From assembly GCA_039602395.1 (NCBI GenBank), contig JBCNJP010000008.1, positions 17,924,354-17,988,353 of the forward strand: 64,000 nucleotides of DNA. Direction: 5' to 3'. The first letter of the stretch is position 1; each line of letters opens with the position of its first letter. The notes beneath the pieces were generated by a model. The model made no database searches. It was not told where the DNA came from and saw nothing but the letters and a program-made list of their open reading frames with translations. A program made the translations under genes and the position numbers. Of this stretch, positions 10,901-21,928 are shown piece by piece. The DNA is from Deinandra increscens subsp. villosa. Taxonomy: Eukaryota; Streptophyta; Magnoliopsida; Asterales; Asteraceae.

Positions 10901-11742
10901 TAATGTGTGACAACCCGTAAGTTTCCTAAGTCAAATCATATGATAATACGTGTAATTAACTGTTTCTGTGTGCATAAATCTGTGTTTTAAGTTAACGTAG
11001 ATAACGTAATATGCATCTATCCGTTAGTCTTGGTGTAACCCTAATTTAATATCTCGACAATCGACCTTAAAAACAAGAACATTATATATATGATCAGTGG
11101 AACTTCAATAATAAGAAACATTTCACAACAATATATGTATTCTAATATAAAAAGAGTTTTTATATTATCTCGCCACCTTTGTAGTATTTTGCATACGTTC
11201 AAAGTTCATGTCACTATTTGACGTAAAATAATCATTTAACGATAACGTTTATCCATTTATTTACTGATTACGTCAAATGATAAATCATTTTAACATTTAG
11301 TATTTTTATAACGTAAAGCCATTAGGTTTTTATATAAAGCAATCAACGTAAACGTTTTTCACCATTTAACACCGTTTGACCTTTAAACAAGACTTGTATC
11401 ATTTCTTTTATTTAACCTTGATTTATTATCCTCCATGCATATTCATTTCCATGCATTATCAAGTTCAATTGTCACCTTTGATCATATTGTCTTTCGTGAT
11501 CAAAACCCGACACCCGACAATTAGTATCCATCATTAGTAGTAATCCACCACCTTTATCTTAACCTACTACTAATCTCCCATCATTAAGCCATGCACTATT
11601 CACGTGTACCTCCCTTAGACAACATCATCATCCAAGCCACCCTAAGACTTACACCCTACTTGTACCAAAGATTCTTGGGTTGACCATCTCTCCTCATCTC
11701 CATGCACCTAGAACTGGCCCCCCCTCCCCTTGGCTCTCCTTT

Positions 11743-14307
11743 TGTCACACCCCCAAATTAACCACCAACGGAGTTTATACCGTTAAGGGGTGCGGCTAGA
11801 CCAGGATCCACAACCATTAGTTACAAATACTAAATGAATCAGAGTTAGTTCAAAAATCAGTTATAAAGTAAAGTCTCAAATACAAACGCAGCGGAATAAA
11901 TATTGTCTTTAGCACTAACCACGTGCTTTACAAATCAGTTTATTAAATCCCCAATTTAGTTTAATTAAAATAAAAGTCTTCATGTGCCATGCCAACCTGC
12001 TCCGGAATACTCCTTAGCGATCTGCAAAAGTTTAAACCACGCAAGTGTCAACCTAACGGTTGGTGAGTTCACAGTGGGCTTGTCATGCATTGGCCCGGTC
12101 TCATAATCATAATTCGTATCAAAGTATACTTACATAGTATTCGTTTGTGAAAAGCAATGCTAAATGTTATGTCTTAGTTTATAAAGGAATTATCCGTGAC
12201 CTACGTCATCGGGTATGAACTAGTTTTGTAAAGTTAAAGTGCTCAACCGATATCGCGGGTAGCTAATCCGTTGTTCCATGCACTAAGGAAGTTTGCACCA
12301 AAGCTGACTATAAATTATTGTAGTGGCCGTGCCATCTAGTACTGCGGACCTACGTCATCGCGGTTTTGCCTCCCCCGTGTCCTCTCGGGATCACGGTCAA
12401 ATAGGCTGATATTGTACCTCCGTGCACTCCCCGTGCCACGGGGCGGAGTTTGTCAAACTCCAGTAGATCTACCCAACATCCCCTCGCTTTACAATTAATG
12501 GTACAATTTAGTTGAGGACTTTTAAGTTTTCAAGGCATCCTTAGAAATCATGTGATATCATGTGGTTTAGACTTTAACCTACACTAGCCATATTAAAACG
12601 GTTTTCCGGATTCTCATGAATCTCAAAAGTGTTTTCAGTTTCGTTTTCAGAAATCGTTGTTTAAGAAATTCACAAGTGCTTCCCATAAAGCACTTCAAGT
12701 TTATCAGGGAGGTGCCTCGCACACTCGAGTTTGTCAGCATTGTTTTACTTTTAGTTATTCGGTGTGACCCAGACGGGTTCACGGTAATCGGGTTAGTGAC
12801 ACTCACCTTGGGTTGCACTTCTACACTTGCTATAATATCCAAGTTTGCTTAACGAAGACCTATGAACAAGTTTAGGTCTTAAGTATTAGTTTTGTGTCTA
12901 ATCTTTACTTAACGTCACTATGGCCCATAACATAGCACGTTGGAACTATGACTCGACATACAGACACACGACACCGATGGTTGATCATAAGCAAGGGTTC
13001 ATATATATCAGAAATCAAAGCATGTATCATCATGGCAAAATCATGTAAGTCATGGCATAACATTCAAGCAAATTTCACAAGTTTGGATTCTGGTCTCAGT
13101 TTCGCTAGCAGTTTCGCTAGTCAGTTTCGCTGTGTGCACGGGCAGCACTTTCGCTAGGCAATACCCGGTGACACAGTTTCGCTAGCTAGTTTCGCCCGAA
13201 ACTGCAGACACAGTTTCGCTGGCCTAGTTTCGCTAGAAACTGGTTTGAACTTTCGTTCAGGGAATTTCGCTCGGTAGTTTCGTTCGATCAAGCATGCATG
13301 GTCAATCACGGTGACACTAACAGTTTCGCTGACAGTTTCGCTACATGAATTTATACACAGTTTCGCTACATGAAGATACACTTAGTTTCGCTACATGATC
13401 ATACAGTTTCGCTAGTCGCAAAAATACACTTTTCAAGTCTGAAAATCAATCTGCTGGCCTCTAAACTTCATGTAAATTAACATCTAGCATGGATAATCAT
13501 TTACCAACACATAACAATCATTTTCGACAGCTCAAACATGGATTTCCTTCATCAAATCAGTTAAAACACCAAAAAGTCCATTTTCACATATTTTGACCTA
13601 GATCTACCTAGATCTCTAACATGGGCGAATTTAGCACGTAAAGTTTGCAACTTTATGATAGATCTAGCATTCCTAAGCATCCAGAATACAAGCATAACAA
13701 CTTTCATGAAGGTTTGATCATACTTTATTGAAAATACATAAAACATGCACAAACTAGGGTTTCTTGAATCTTACAGGTTTGATGATGATGATGTGCTAGC
13801 TGGTAAGGTCTCCTAGATGGTCTGATGATAGTTGGATTCTTTCAGAAATCGTGAGAGAGTAGAGTGTGTGTGTTTGTGTGAAATGAGGCAAATGGTAGAA
13901 ACTAGGGTTTATTAAGATCTTTTAAATCAGGAGCTAGTTTCGCTGGCGGTTTCGCTGGCCGGCGAAACTGGCTCTGATTATGAGTAAATCGGGCAGTTTA
14001 GCTAACTACCGGGCGACACTATAGTTTCGCCCGTTAGTTTCGCTGACTGCACATCTTAGATAATTTTCACATACACAAGGATTTACAATTTGTCATGTTA
14101 TTCATAATATTAAATCATGCATTTAAATCACATTGCACATAATGACAACAATAAATGAACACATAGCACATGTGGGCGGGTTCGGTGATCAACCAAAGGT
14201 CGTGGACGTATTCGGCCTAGTTATGCATTAGTTACAAAGTTAACACTTATAACGTAACTAACGGATTTGTCTAACGGAAGTAAACCTTGAAATTCTCGGA
14301 TGTCACA
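11743..14307 (-). repeat. GY-1 3' LTR (2565 bp)
   Basis: Near-identical to 19361-21928. Indels distinguish the two: this LTR lacks a duplicated CCTACACTAG stretch of the 5' LTR (about 20205-20230), and has an extra TTTCGCTACATGA-type unit at about 13348-13372. It contains the TTTCGC array described separately. The 13730-14300 end includes a GATGATGATGATG repeat. Confidence 0.92.
13098..14045 (-). repeat. AGCGAAACT motif array in the GY-1 LTR
   Basis: On the plus strand the unit is AGTTTCGCT. I count 14 TTTCGC in 13098-13415, then four more plus one inverted GCGAAAC in 13934-14045, with several near variants (TTTCGTT). Spacing is irregular (about 10-35 bp) and some neighbours form small inverted repeats (AGTTTCGCCCGAAACT). 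The array recurs in the 5' LTR (20742-21035 and 21556-21665) and in GY-2 (57232-57540 and 58058-58165). Confidence 0.9.
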
Positions 14308-14317
14308 TCATCCCCTT
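14308..14317 (-). promoter_or_regulatory. GY-1 polypurine tract
   Basis: Reads AAGGGGATGA on the minus strand, immediately inside the 3' LTR; it would prime plus-strand DNA synthesis. The same sequence abuts the GY-2 LTR at 58439. Confidence 0.75.
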
Positions 14318-14454
14318 GTAATTGGAATTTTCGTCCCGAAAATTATTCTTGCGTCGTGGCATTCGCAGCATCAGCTGTCGTCGCTGGGGAAAGAAAGCAA
14401 AAGTTTTAGGGTCGTCACATCCTTCTCCTGTTACAGGAATTTTGGTCCCCAAAA

Positions 14455-16465
14455 TTAAATCATACCTTGAGTATTCGCGGACGTTTGCTCGAACAAGTGA
14501 GGATACTTTTTCTTCATTTGATCCTCTCGTTCCCAAGTATATTCAGGTCCACGCTTTGAGTTCCATCGCACCTTGACGATCGGAATCTTGCTACGTTTGA
14601 GGGCTTTCTCTTCGCGTCCCATGATTTCTACCGGTTGCTCAATGAAGCTCAGATGTTCATCAATCTCCAATTCCTCCAAAGGAATTATTTCGATGTCTTC
14701 AGCCAGACATTTCTTTAGGTTCGAAACGTGAAACACGTTGTGAACTCCATCGAGCTCTGCAGGGAGTTGTAATCGGTAGGCCACCGGGCCTACTTCACCA
14801 ATAATTTCAAATGGGCCGATATAGCGAGGATTCAGCTTTCCACGCTTTTCGAAGCGTATTACTCCCTTCCAGGGAGATACCTTCAATAGTACTTTGTCGC
14901 CTACCTCGAACTTCAAAGGTTTACGGCGTTTGTCGGCATAGCTCTTTTGTCTGTCACGTGCTGCGGCTATCCGTTTTCTGATTTGCATAATTCGTTTTGT
15001 GGTATCATGAATGATTTCTGGTCCGGTGAGTCCCTTCTCACCCGTTTCGGCCCAACACACGGGCGATCTGCATTTTCTGCCGTAAAGATCTTCAAAAGGT
15101 GCAGCACCGATACTTGAATGATAACTGTTGTTGTAAGAGAACTCCACCAACGGAAGGTGAGCCTCCCAGTCTTTACCAAAGTCGAGAACGCAAGCTCGGA
15201 GCATGTCTTCAAGAGTCTGAATAGTTCGTTCCGTCTGACCATCGGTCTGCGGGTGATAAGCTGTACTCATATCCAGTCTGGTTCCCAGTGCTTCTTGCAT
15301 AGATTGCCATAATCGGGAAGTAAATCGAGGATCTCTGTCGGAGATAATAGTCTTAGGAACTCCATGACGTGCCACAATTCGGTCAATGTACAGCTTTGTT
15401 AACTTATCCATGTTGTCACTTTCTTTCATCGGGATAAAATGTGCAGATTTGGTTAACCGATCAATGATAACCCAAATCGCATCCGGTCGATTCGACCGAT
15501 GAGGTAATCCTGTTACAAAATCCATGGAGATATCCTCCCATTTCCATTCTGGGATCTTTGGTTGCTGTAATAGCCCAGAAGGCTTTTGGTACTCAATCTT
15601 GACTCTTGAGCACGTTAAACACTTAGCCACATATCGCGCGATGTCGGCTTTCATGTTCGGCCACCAATACAAACCCTTCAAATCTTGGTACATTTTATCC
15701 GATCCAGGGTGCACCGAATATCTCGACTTGTGAGCCTCGTCCATTATGAGCTCACGGAGATTTCCGAGTAAAGGAACCCAAATTCTGTCATTGTAATACC
15801 TGAGTCCGTCGGACTTAACTTTAGAATTACCATCTACCCCTCGCAGTGTTTCAGCTGCGAAGTTTTCTTCCTTTAAAGCTTTTTGTTGGGCATCGCGGAT
15901 CCGATCCGGCAATCCCGTGTGGATAGTAAGTTGCAGCGCTCGTACCCGTCGAGGCTTTTCATACTCTTTCCGACTTAATGCATCAGCCACAACATTGGCT
16001 TTTCCAGGGTGATACTTAATCGCTAAGTCATAATCATTCAATAGCTCGACCCACCTTCGTTGTCGCATGTTGAGATCCTTTTGATTAAAGATGTGTTGTA
16101 AGCTCTTGTGATCGGTAAATATGGTGCACTTTGTTCCGTAGAGGTAGTGTCTCCAAATCTTGAGTGCATGAATAACGGCTCCCAATTCCAAATCATGCGT
16201 TGTATAATTCTTTTCAGTATCCTTTAGTTGCCTGGACCCATAGGCAATCACTTTGTCTCGTTGCATCAACACGCAACCGAGTCCTTGAATAGATGCATCA
16301 CAGTAAACTACAAAGTCGTCAATCCCATCGGGTAACGCGAGAATTGGAGCAGAACATAGCATATCTTTAAGAGTTTGAAATGCGCGTTCTTCTTTTTCAC
16401 CCCATCTATATTGCACTCCTTTATGCGTTAAAGCCGTTAAGGGTTGAGCCAACTGCGAGAAATTC
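14455..16465 (-). pseudogene. pol: GY-1 pol C-terminal part: RNase H, integrase, chromodomain
   Basis: An open frame runs 14455-16785, but only the part from about 16465 is genuine pol; before that the other frame carries the RT. In ORF numbering, RNase H has D162 (VYCDAS) and D225 (FTDHKSL). The integrase has a zinc domain with C389 and C392 and a complete DD35E triad D422, D483 and E519. The tail holds the GPF.I and VHNVFHVSNLKK segments and a chromodomain-like end (PIVKVRWNSK, YTWEREDQM). The frame ends at 14455, about 150 bp before the LTR. It cannot be translated as a normal fusion because the upstream RT is deleted and out of frame. Confidence 0.88.
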
Positions 16466-18805
16466 GTAATGACCATACCGAGTTCTGAAAGCAGTCTTGG
16501 GGACATCCTCATCTCGAACGCGAAGCTGGTGATATCCAGACCGTAGATCAATCTTTGAGAAGTAACTTGAACCTTGTAGTTGGTCGAAGAGATCGTCGAT
16601 TCGAGGAAGTGGGTACCGATTCTTGATCGTAACTTTGTTAAGCTCTCGGTAGTCAATACACATTCGGAATGTTCCATCCTTCTTCTTAACAAATAATACT
16701 GGTGCTCCCCATGGAGACGAACTTGGACGGATAAACCCTTTGTCGAGTAGCTCTTGGAGTTGTGAGGAGAGTTCGTTGAGTTCACTTACCGCCAAGCGGT
16801 AAGGTGCGCGTGCAATCGGAGACGCTCCAGGAACTAAATCGATTCCAAACTCTACTTGTCGAAATGGAGGCAAACCAGGCAGATCTTCAGGAAATACATC
16901 TTGGAAGTCGCGGACTATCGGGTAGTCGTTGATTTTGCGCTCGGGAAGTGTCGAATCGGTGACGTTTGCAAGAATCGCGAAGTGGCCTTTACGAAGGCAC
17001 TTTTGAGCTTTGAGAAACGAAATAATACCGGTTACTTTTCCACCTTTTTCACCCTGAACTGTTAACACTTCTCCCCCTTCGAGTGGGATACGAACCACTT
17101 TTTCTTGACATAAAATTTCAGCGCGGTTCTCAGATAACCAATCCATTCCTACTATAACATCAAAACTACCAATCGGGAAAGGCATAAGGTCGATTCCTAA
17201 TGTATGGCCAGCTAGTTCTAGCTTACAGTCCTTAACTATCTGGGTTGTATCATGAAGTTTACCATTAGCTAGCTCTACCACATACTTAGCGTCTAGGACA
17301 ATCAGTTTAGCATTAATCAACTTAGCAAATTTTGTAGAAATAAAACTTCTTTCAGCACCAGAATCAAATAATACAGTAGCAAAGAAACCATTAAGGATGA
17401 ATTTACCGTTAATCACGTTGGCATCATTGCGAGCTTCACCCTGTCCCATGACGAAAGCTCGACCTCTACCATTTCCACCATTCCCGTTGCCATTCCCATT
17501 ACCATTACCTCCACCATTACCATTCCCCCCGTTATTTCCTTGATTTCCATTACCCTGTCTTCTCAGCTGCGGGCAGTCTCTTTTAATGTGGCCTTGAGCA
17601 CCACACTCAAAGCAGCCACGGGCTCCCCCATTGTTGTTGTTCTGGTTCTGACCGTTGTTGTTCCCATTGCCCCGATTGTTCCCATAGTTGTTGTTTCCAT
17701 GATTGTTGTTGTTCCTCCTGGGGCGGTTTTGTTGCTCGGGTAAAATTGTCCAACAGTCTTTTGCTTCGTGGCTTCCCTTGCCACACCTTTCGCAGCTCAA
17801 ATTCTTCCTACAAATACCAGCATGATGCTTTCCGCACTTGTTGCACAGAGGCAGGTTACCTTTGTAGTTGCTCTGGCCATTACCACCCTGGCGGTAGTTT
17901 CCACTGTTGTTCCCGGACCTCTTGCTTTGACCTTGGGAGTTATAGGACCTCCCAGTGCTGTTTCCGACACTCTGATTGTTCATTGAGTTCTCAGGAGCTT
18001 CATCATCAGCTTTTCTTTTGCCACTTAAGGCAGTCTTCTCAGTGGCTTTCGCAGGTAGAGTACCCTTCTCGACTTCCTGATCAGTAAGCTTGTGAGCCAA
18101 ACGGATGGCTTGCTGCACGGTTGCGGGGTTGCTGGCAGTCACCAAACTCTTGATTTGAGGCGCGAGGCCTTCCAAATAACGCTCAATGCGTTTGAACTCA
18201 GCATCAACCATTGTGGGGCACAGGACCGCGTACTCATGGTAACGCGCAGTGTACTGTTCAATTTCAGACCCAGACATCTTCAGGTTCAAGAATTCGCCCT
18301 CTAACTTCTTCACTTGGTCGCGGGGACAGTACTCATCCATGATCAGTTCCTTAAATGCTTCCCATTGCATGTTGTTAGCCGCGTCGATCCCAATCATCTG
18401 AATCTCAGCGTTCCACCAGGAGAGAGCAGCTCCCTCAAAGGTACCAGTAGCAAACTTCACCTTGCTTTCAGCCGGGCAATTACACATAGAGAAGACCTTC
18501 TCAGATTTTTCGATCCACCGGAGGAGTCCTACCGCTCCTTCTTCGCCCGAAAATGTTATCGGCTTGCAGTCCATGAAGGACTTGAACGTGCAGTGGTGGT
18601 TTCCTGATGCATAAATAGTTCGGGTTTCAAATTTAAACAGGTCAAATATAATTCGCTTTGTGCCTTAACCGGCATAATAGTTACCCTGTGCGGCGTATGC
18701 AACTTGGACGGCTGCCACCGCGGCTTGCACGTGTTCGTTGATCATGGCTTGCAATTGAGCAGGCGTCATGTTGATGTTATTCCTTCCGTGTCCTCTACCA
18801 GACAT
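16421..18805 (-). pseudogene. gag-pol: GY-1 gag-protease-RT N-terminal part, broken
   Basis: The best start is the ATG at 18805 (MSGRGHGRNN...), far upstream of the first Met of the long ORF at 18574. The two are in the same frame, separated by a TAA at 18667-18665 (codon 47). Numbering from the 18574 Met: Retrotrans_gag-like region about 25-170; three Cys knuckles at 244-255, 261-274 and 321-334; Asn/Gly-rich low complexity between and after them; protease active site DSG at 404-406; RT from about 590 with WGAPVLFVKKKDG and motif A aspartate D676 in YFSKIDLRSGYHQ. The RT breaks off at about residue 704 and joins downstream pol sequence out of frame. Confidence 0.88.
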
Positions 18806-19154
18806 CTTGCTGAACAGTTAAAGTAGTCAATGTTCAGTCACAATTATATTCTATACATATCCCATAATATGTATTATAATAATTCCCGTTATCCCACTAT
18901 TAGTCCAGAAAAATTTTGTGCGTAATCGTGGCGTCGTCGAGGAACGTCGTAAGTCGTAAGTAGCTATCGTCGAAAGTCGGCTTTCCCATAAATGTCACCG
19001 TCGGCGTAGTCATCGCAGTAGAAATCAGGACGTAGCGTGTAGCATCGTTTCGTTGTCGCTTTCCCCCGAAGTAGTGCGCGCAGTAGCGTTCGCGTTTCGT
19101 ATTCGTGTGTGAAAATTTTTCCTAAGGTTTTCCGTTAGACTTCCTAGACACGGT

Positions 19155-19187
19155 CTATATATATATTTATATATATATATATATTTA
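19155..19187. repeat. TA-rich simple repeat
   Basis: An almost pure TATATAT run in the GY-1 leader between gag and the 5' LTR. The rest of the leader (18806-19344) is non-coding and rich in CGTCGT/CGTAAG-type trinucleotides. Confidence 0.85.
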
Positions 19188-19344
19188 CATACGTACTAAG
19201 CTTTTACTTACACAGCAGAGCGAGTATCCCAGGTTGGCACGTAAAAATTTTGTTTTGGGAATTTGTTTGTTCGTTTGTAACTAAGGTTTCAAGTTGCAGT
19301 TTCCAAATCGTTTTTCAAAATGATTCCAGTTCTCTGCAACTTAT

Positions 19345-19357
19345 GGCTCTGATACCA
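19345..19357 (-). promoter_or_regulatory. GY-1 primer binding site (tRNA-Met)
   Basis: Minus strand reads TGGTATCAGAGCC, three bases inside the 5' LTR. It is complementary to the 3' end of initiator tRNA-Met. Confidence 0.9.
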
Positions 19358-19360
19358 ATC

Positions 19361-21928
19361 TGTCACACCCCCAAATTAACCACCAACAGAGTTTATACCG
19401 TTAAGGGGTGCGGCTAGACCAGGATCCACAACCATTAGTTACAAATACTAAATGAATCAGAGTTAGTTCAAAAATCAGTTATAAAGTAAAGTCTCAAATA
19501 CAAACGCAGCGGAATGAATATTGTCTTTAGCACTAACCACGTGCTTTACAAATCAGTGTATTAAATCCCCAATTTAGTTTAATTAAAATAAAAGTCTTCA
19601 TGTGCCATGCCAACCTGCTCCGGAATACTCCTTAGCGATCTGCAAAAGTTTAAACCACGCAAGTGTCAACCTAACGGTTGGTGAGTTCACAATGGGCTTG
19701 TCATGCATTGGCCCGGTCTCATAATCATAATTCGTATCAAAGTATACTTACATAGTATTCGTTTGTGAAAAGCAATGCTAAATGTTATGTCTTAGTTTAT
19801 AAAGGAATTATCCGTGACCTACGTCATCGGGTATGAACTAGTTTTGTAAAGTTAAAGTGCTCAACCGATATCGCAGGTAGCTAATCCGTTGTTCCATGCA
19901 CTAAGGAAGTTTGCACCAAAGCTGACTATAAATTATTGTAGTGGCCGTGCCATCTAGTACTGCGGACCTACGTCATCGCGGTTTTGCCTCCCCCGTGTCC
20001 TCTCGGGATCACGGTCAAATAGGCTGATATTGTACCTCCGTGCACTCCCCGTGCCACGGGGCGGAGTTTGTCAAACTCCAGTAGATCTACCCAACATCCC
20101 CTCGCTTTACAATTAATGGTACAATTTAGTTGAGGACTTTTAAGTTTTCAAGGCATCCTTAGAAATCATGTGATATCATGTGGTTTAGACTTTAACCTAC
20201 ACTAGCAGTTCGAAAAAAAAAACCTACACTAGCCATATTAAAACGGTTTTCCGGATTCTCATGAATCTCAAAAGTGTTTTCAGTTTCGTTTTCAGAAATC
20301 GTTGTTTAAGAAATTCACAAGTGCTTCCCATAAAGCACTTCAAGTTTATCAGGGAGGTGCCTCGCACTCTCGAGTTTGTCAGCATTGTTTTACTTTTAGT
20401 TATTCGGTGTGACCCAGACGGGTTCACGGTAATCGGGTTAGTGACACTCACCTTGGGTTGCACTGCTACACTTGCTATAATATCCAAGTTTGCTTAACGA
20501 AGACCTATGAACACGTTTAGGTCTTAAGTATTAGTTTTGTGTCTAATCTTTACTTAACGTCACTATGGCGCATAACATAGCACGTTGGAACTATGACTCG
20601 ACATACAGACACACGACACCGATGGTTGATCATAAGCAAGGGTTCATATATATATCAAAAATCAAAGCATGTATCATCATGGCAAAATCATGTAAGTCAT
20701 GGCATAACATTCAAGCAAATTTCACAAGTTTGGATTCTGATCTCAGTTTCGCTAGCAGTTTCGCTAGTCAGTTTCGCTGTGTGCACGGGCAGCACTTTCG
20801 CTAGGCAATACCCGGTGACACAGTTTCGCTAGCTAGTTTCGCCCGAAACTGCAGACACAGTTTCGCTGGCCTAGTTTCGCTAGAAACTGGTTTGAACTTT
20901 CGTTCAGGGAATTTCGCTCGGTAGTTTCGTTCGTCAAGCATGCATGGTCAATCACGGCGACACTAACAGTTTCGCTGACAGTTTCGCTACATGAAGATAC
21001 ACTTAGTTTCGCTACATGATCATACAGTTTCGCTAGTCGCAAAAATACACTTTTCAAGTTTGAAAATCAATCTGCTGGCCTCTAAACTTCATGTAAATTA
21101 ACATCTAGCATGGATAATCAGTTACCAACACATAACAATCATTTTCGACAGCTCAAACATGGATTTCCTTCATCAAATCAGTTAAAACACCAAAAAGTCC
21201 ATTTTCACATATTTTGACCTAGATCTACCTAGATCTCTAACATGGGCGAATTTAGCACGTAAAGTTTGCAACTTTATGATAGATCTAGCATTCCTAAGCA
21301 TCCAGAATACAAGCATAACAACTTTCATGAAGGTTTGATCATACTTTATTGAAAATACATAAAACATGCACAAACTAGGGTTTCTTGAATCTTACAGGTT
21401 TGATGATGATGATGTGCTAGCTGGTAAGGTCTCCTAGATGGTCTGATGATAGTTGGATTCTTTCAGAAATCGTGAGAGAGCAGAGTGTGTGTGTTTGTGT
21501 GAAATGAGGCAAATGGTAGAAACTAGGGTTTATTAAGATCTTTTATATCAGGAGCTAGTTTCGCTGGCGGTTTCGCTGGCCGGCGAAACTGGCTCTGATT
21601 ATGAGTAAATCGGGCAGTTTAGCTAACTACCGGGCGACACTATAGTTTCGCCCGTTAGTTTCGCTGACTGCACATCTTAGACAATTTTCACATACACAAG
21701 GATTTACAATTTGTCATGTTATTAATAATATTAAATCATGCATTTAAATCACATTGCACATAATGACAACAATAAATGAACACATAGCACATGTGGGCGG
21801 GTTCGGTGATCAACCAAAGGTCGTGGACGTATTCGGCCTAGTTATGCATTAGTTACTAAGTTAACACTTATAACGTAACTAACGGATTTGTCTAACGGAA
21901 GTAAACCTTGAAATTCTCGGATGTCACA
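19361..21928 (-). repeat. GY-1 5' LTR (2568 bp)
   Basis: TGTCACACCC at the left edge and ATGTCACA at the right, followed by the CCTTT duplication. Carries the TTFCGC-type array (AGTTTCGCT) at 20742-21035 and 21556-21665. Only scattered substitutions and small indels separate it from the 3' LTR, so insertion was recent relative to the enclosing elements. It would hold the promoter driving minus-strand transcription. Confidence 0.92.

Larger units (their letters stand above)
11743..21928 (-). mobile_element. GY-1: Gypsy chromovirus (Tekay/Del-like) with both LTRs, minus strand
   Basis: LTRs 11743-14307 (3') and 19361-21928 (5'), starting TGTCACACCC and ending GGATGTCACA. Target-site duplication CCTTT at 11738-11742 and 21929-21933; the other copy has a single AAAGG at 53733-53737. 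Primer site complementary to tRNA-Met at 19345-19357, polypurine tract at 14308-14317. Encodes gag, protease, partial RT, RNase H, integrase and a chromodomain-like tail, the Gypsy order. The very long LTRs and the C-terminal chromodomain fit Tekay/Del. Defective through a gag stop and a deletion in RT. Confidence 0.92.

Noticed and set aside
12579..12852. Paired ORFs on both strands in the GY LTR, repeated at 20224-20497
   Set aside because: They lie inside an LTR, overlap on opposite strands, and show no domain.
13098..13420. CRISPR-like array made of AGTTTCGCT repeats
   Set aside because: The repeats are only 9 bp, spacing is irregular, units vary and invert, and it sits in a eukaryotic LTR.
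14455..14800. Stand-alone chromodomain host gene
   Set aside because: It is the C-terminal tail of the GY-1 pol, contiguous with integrase.
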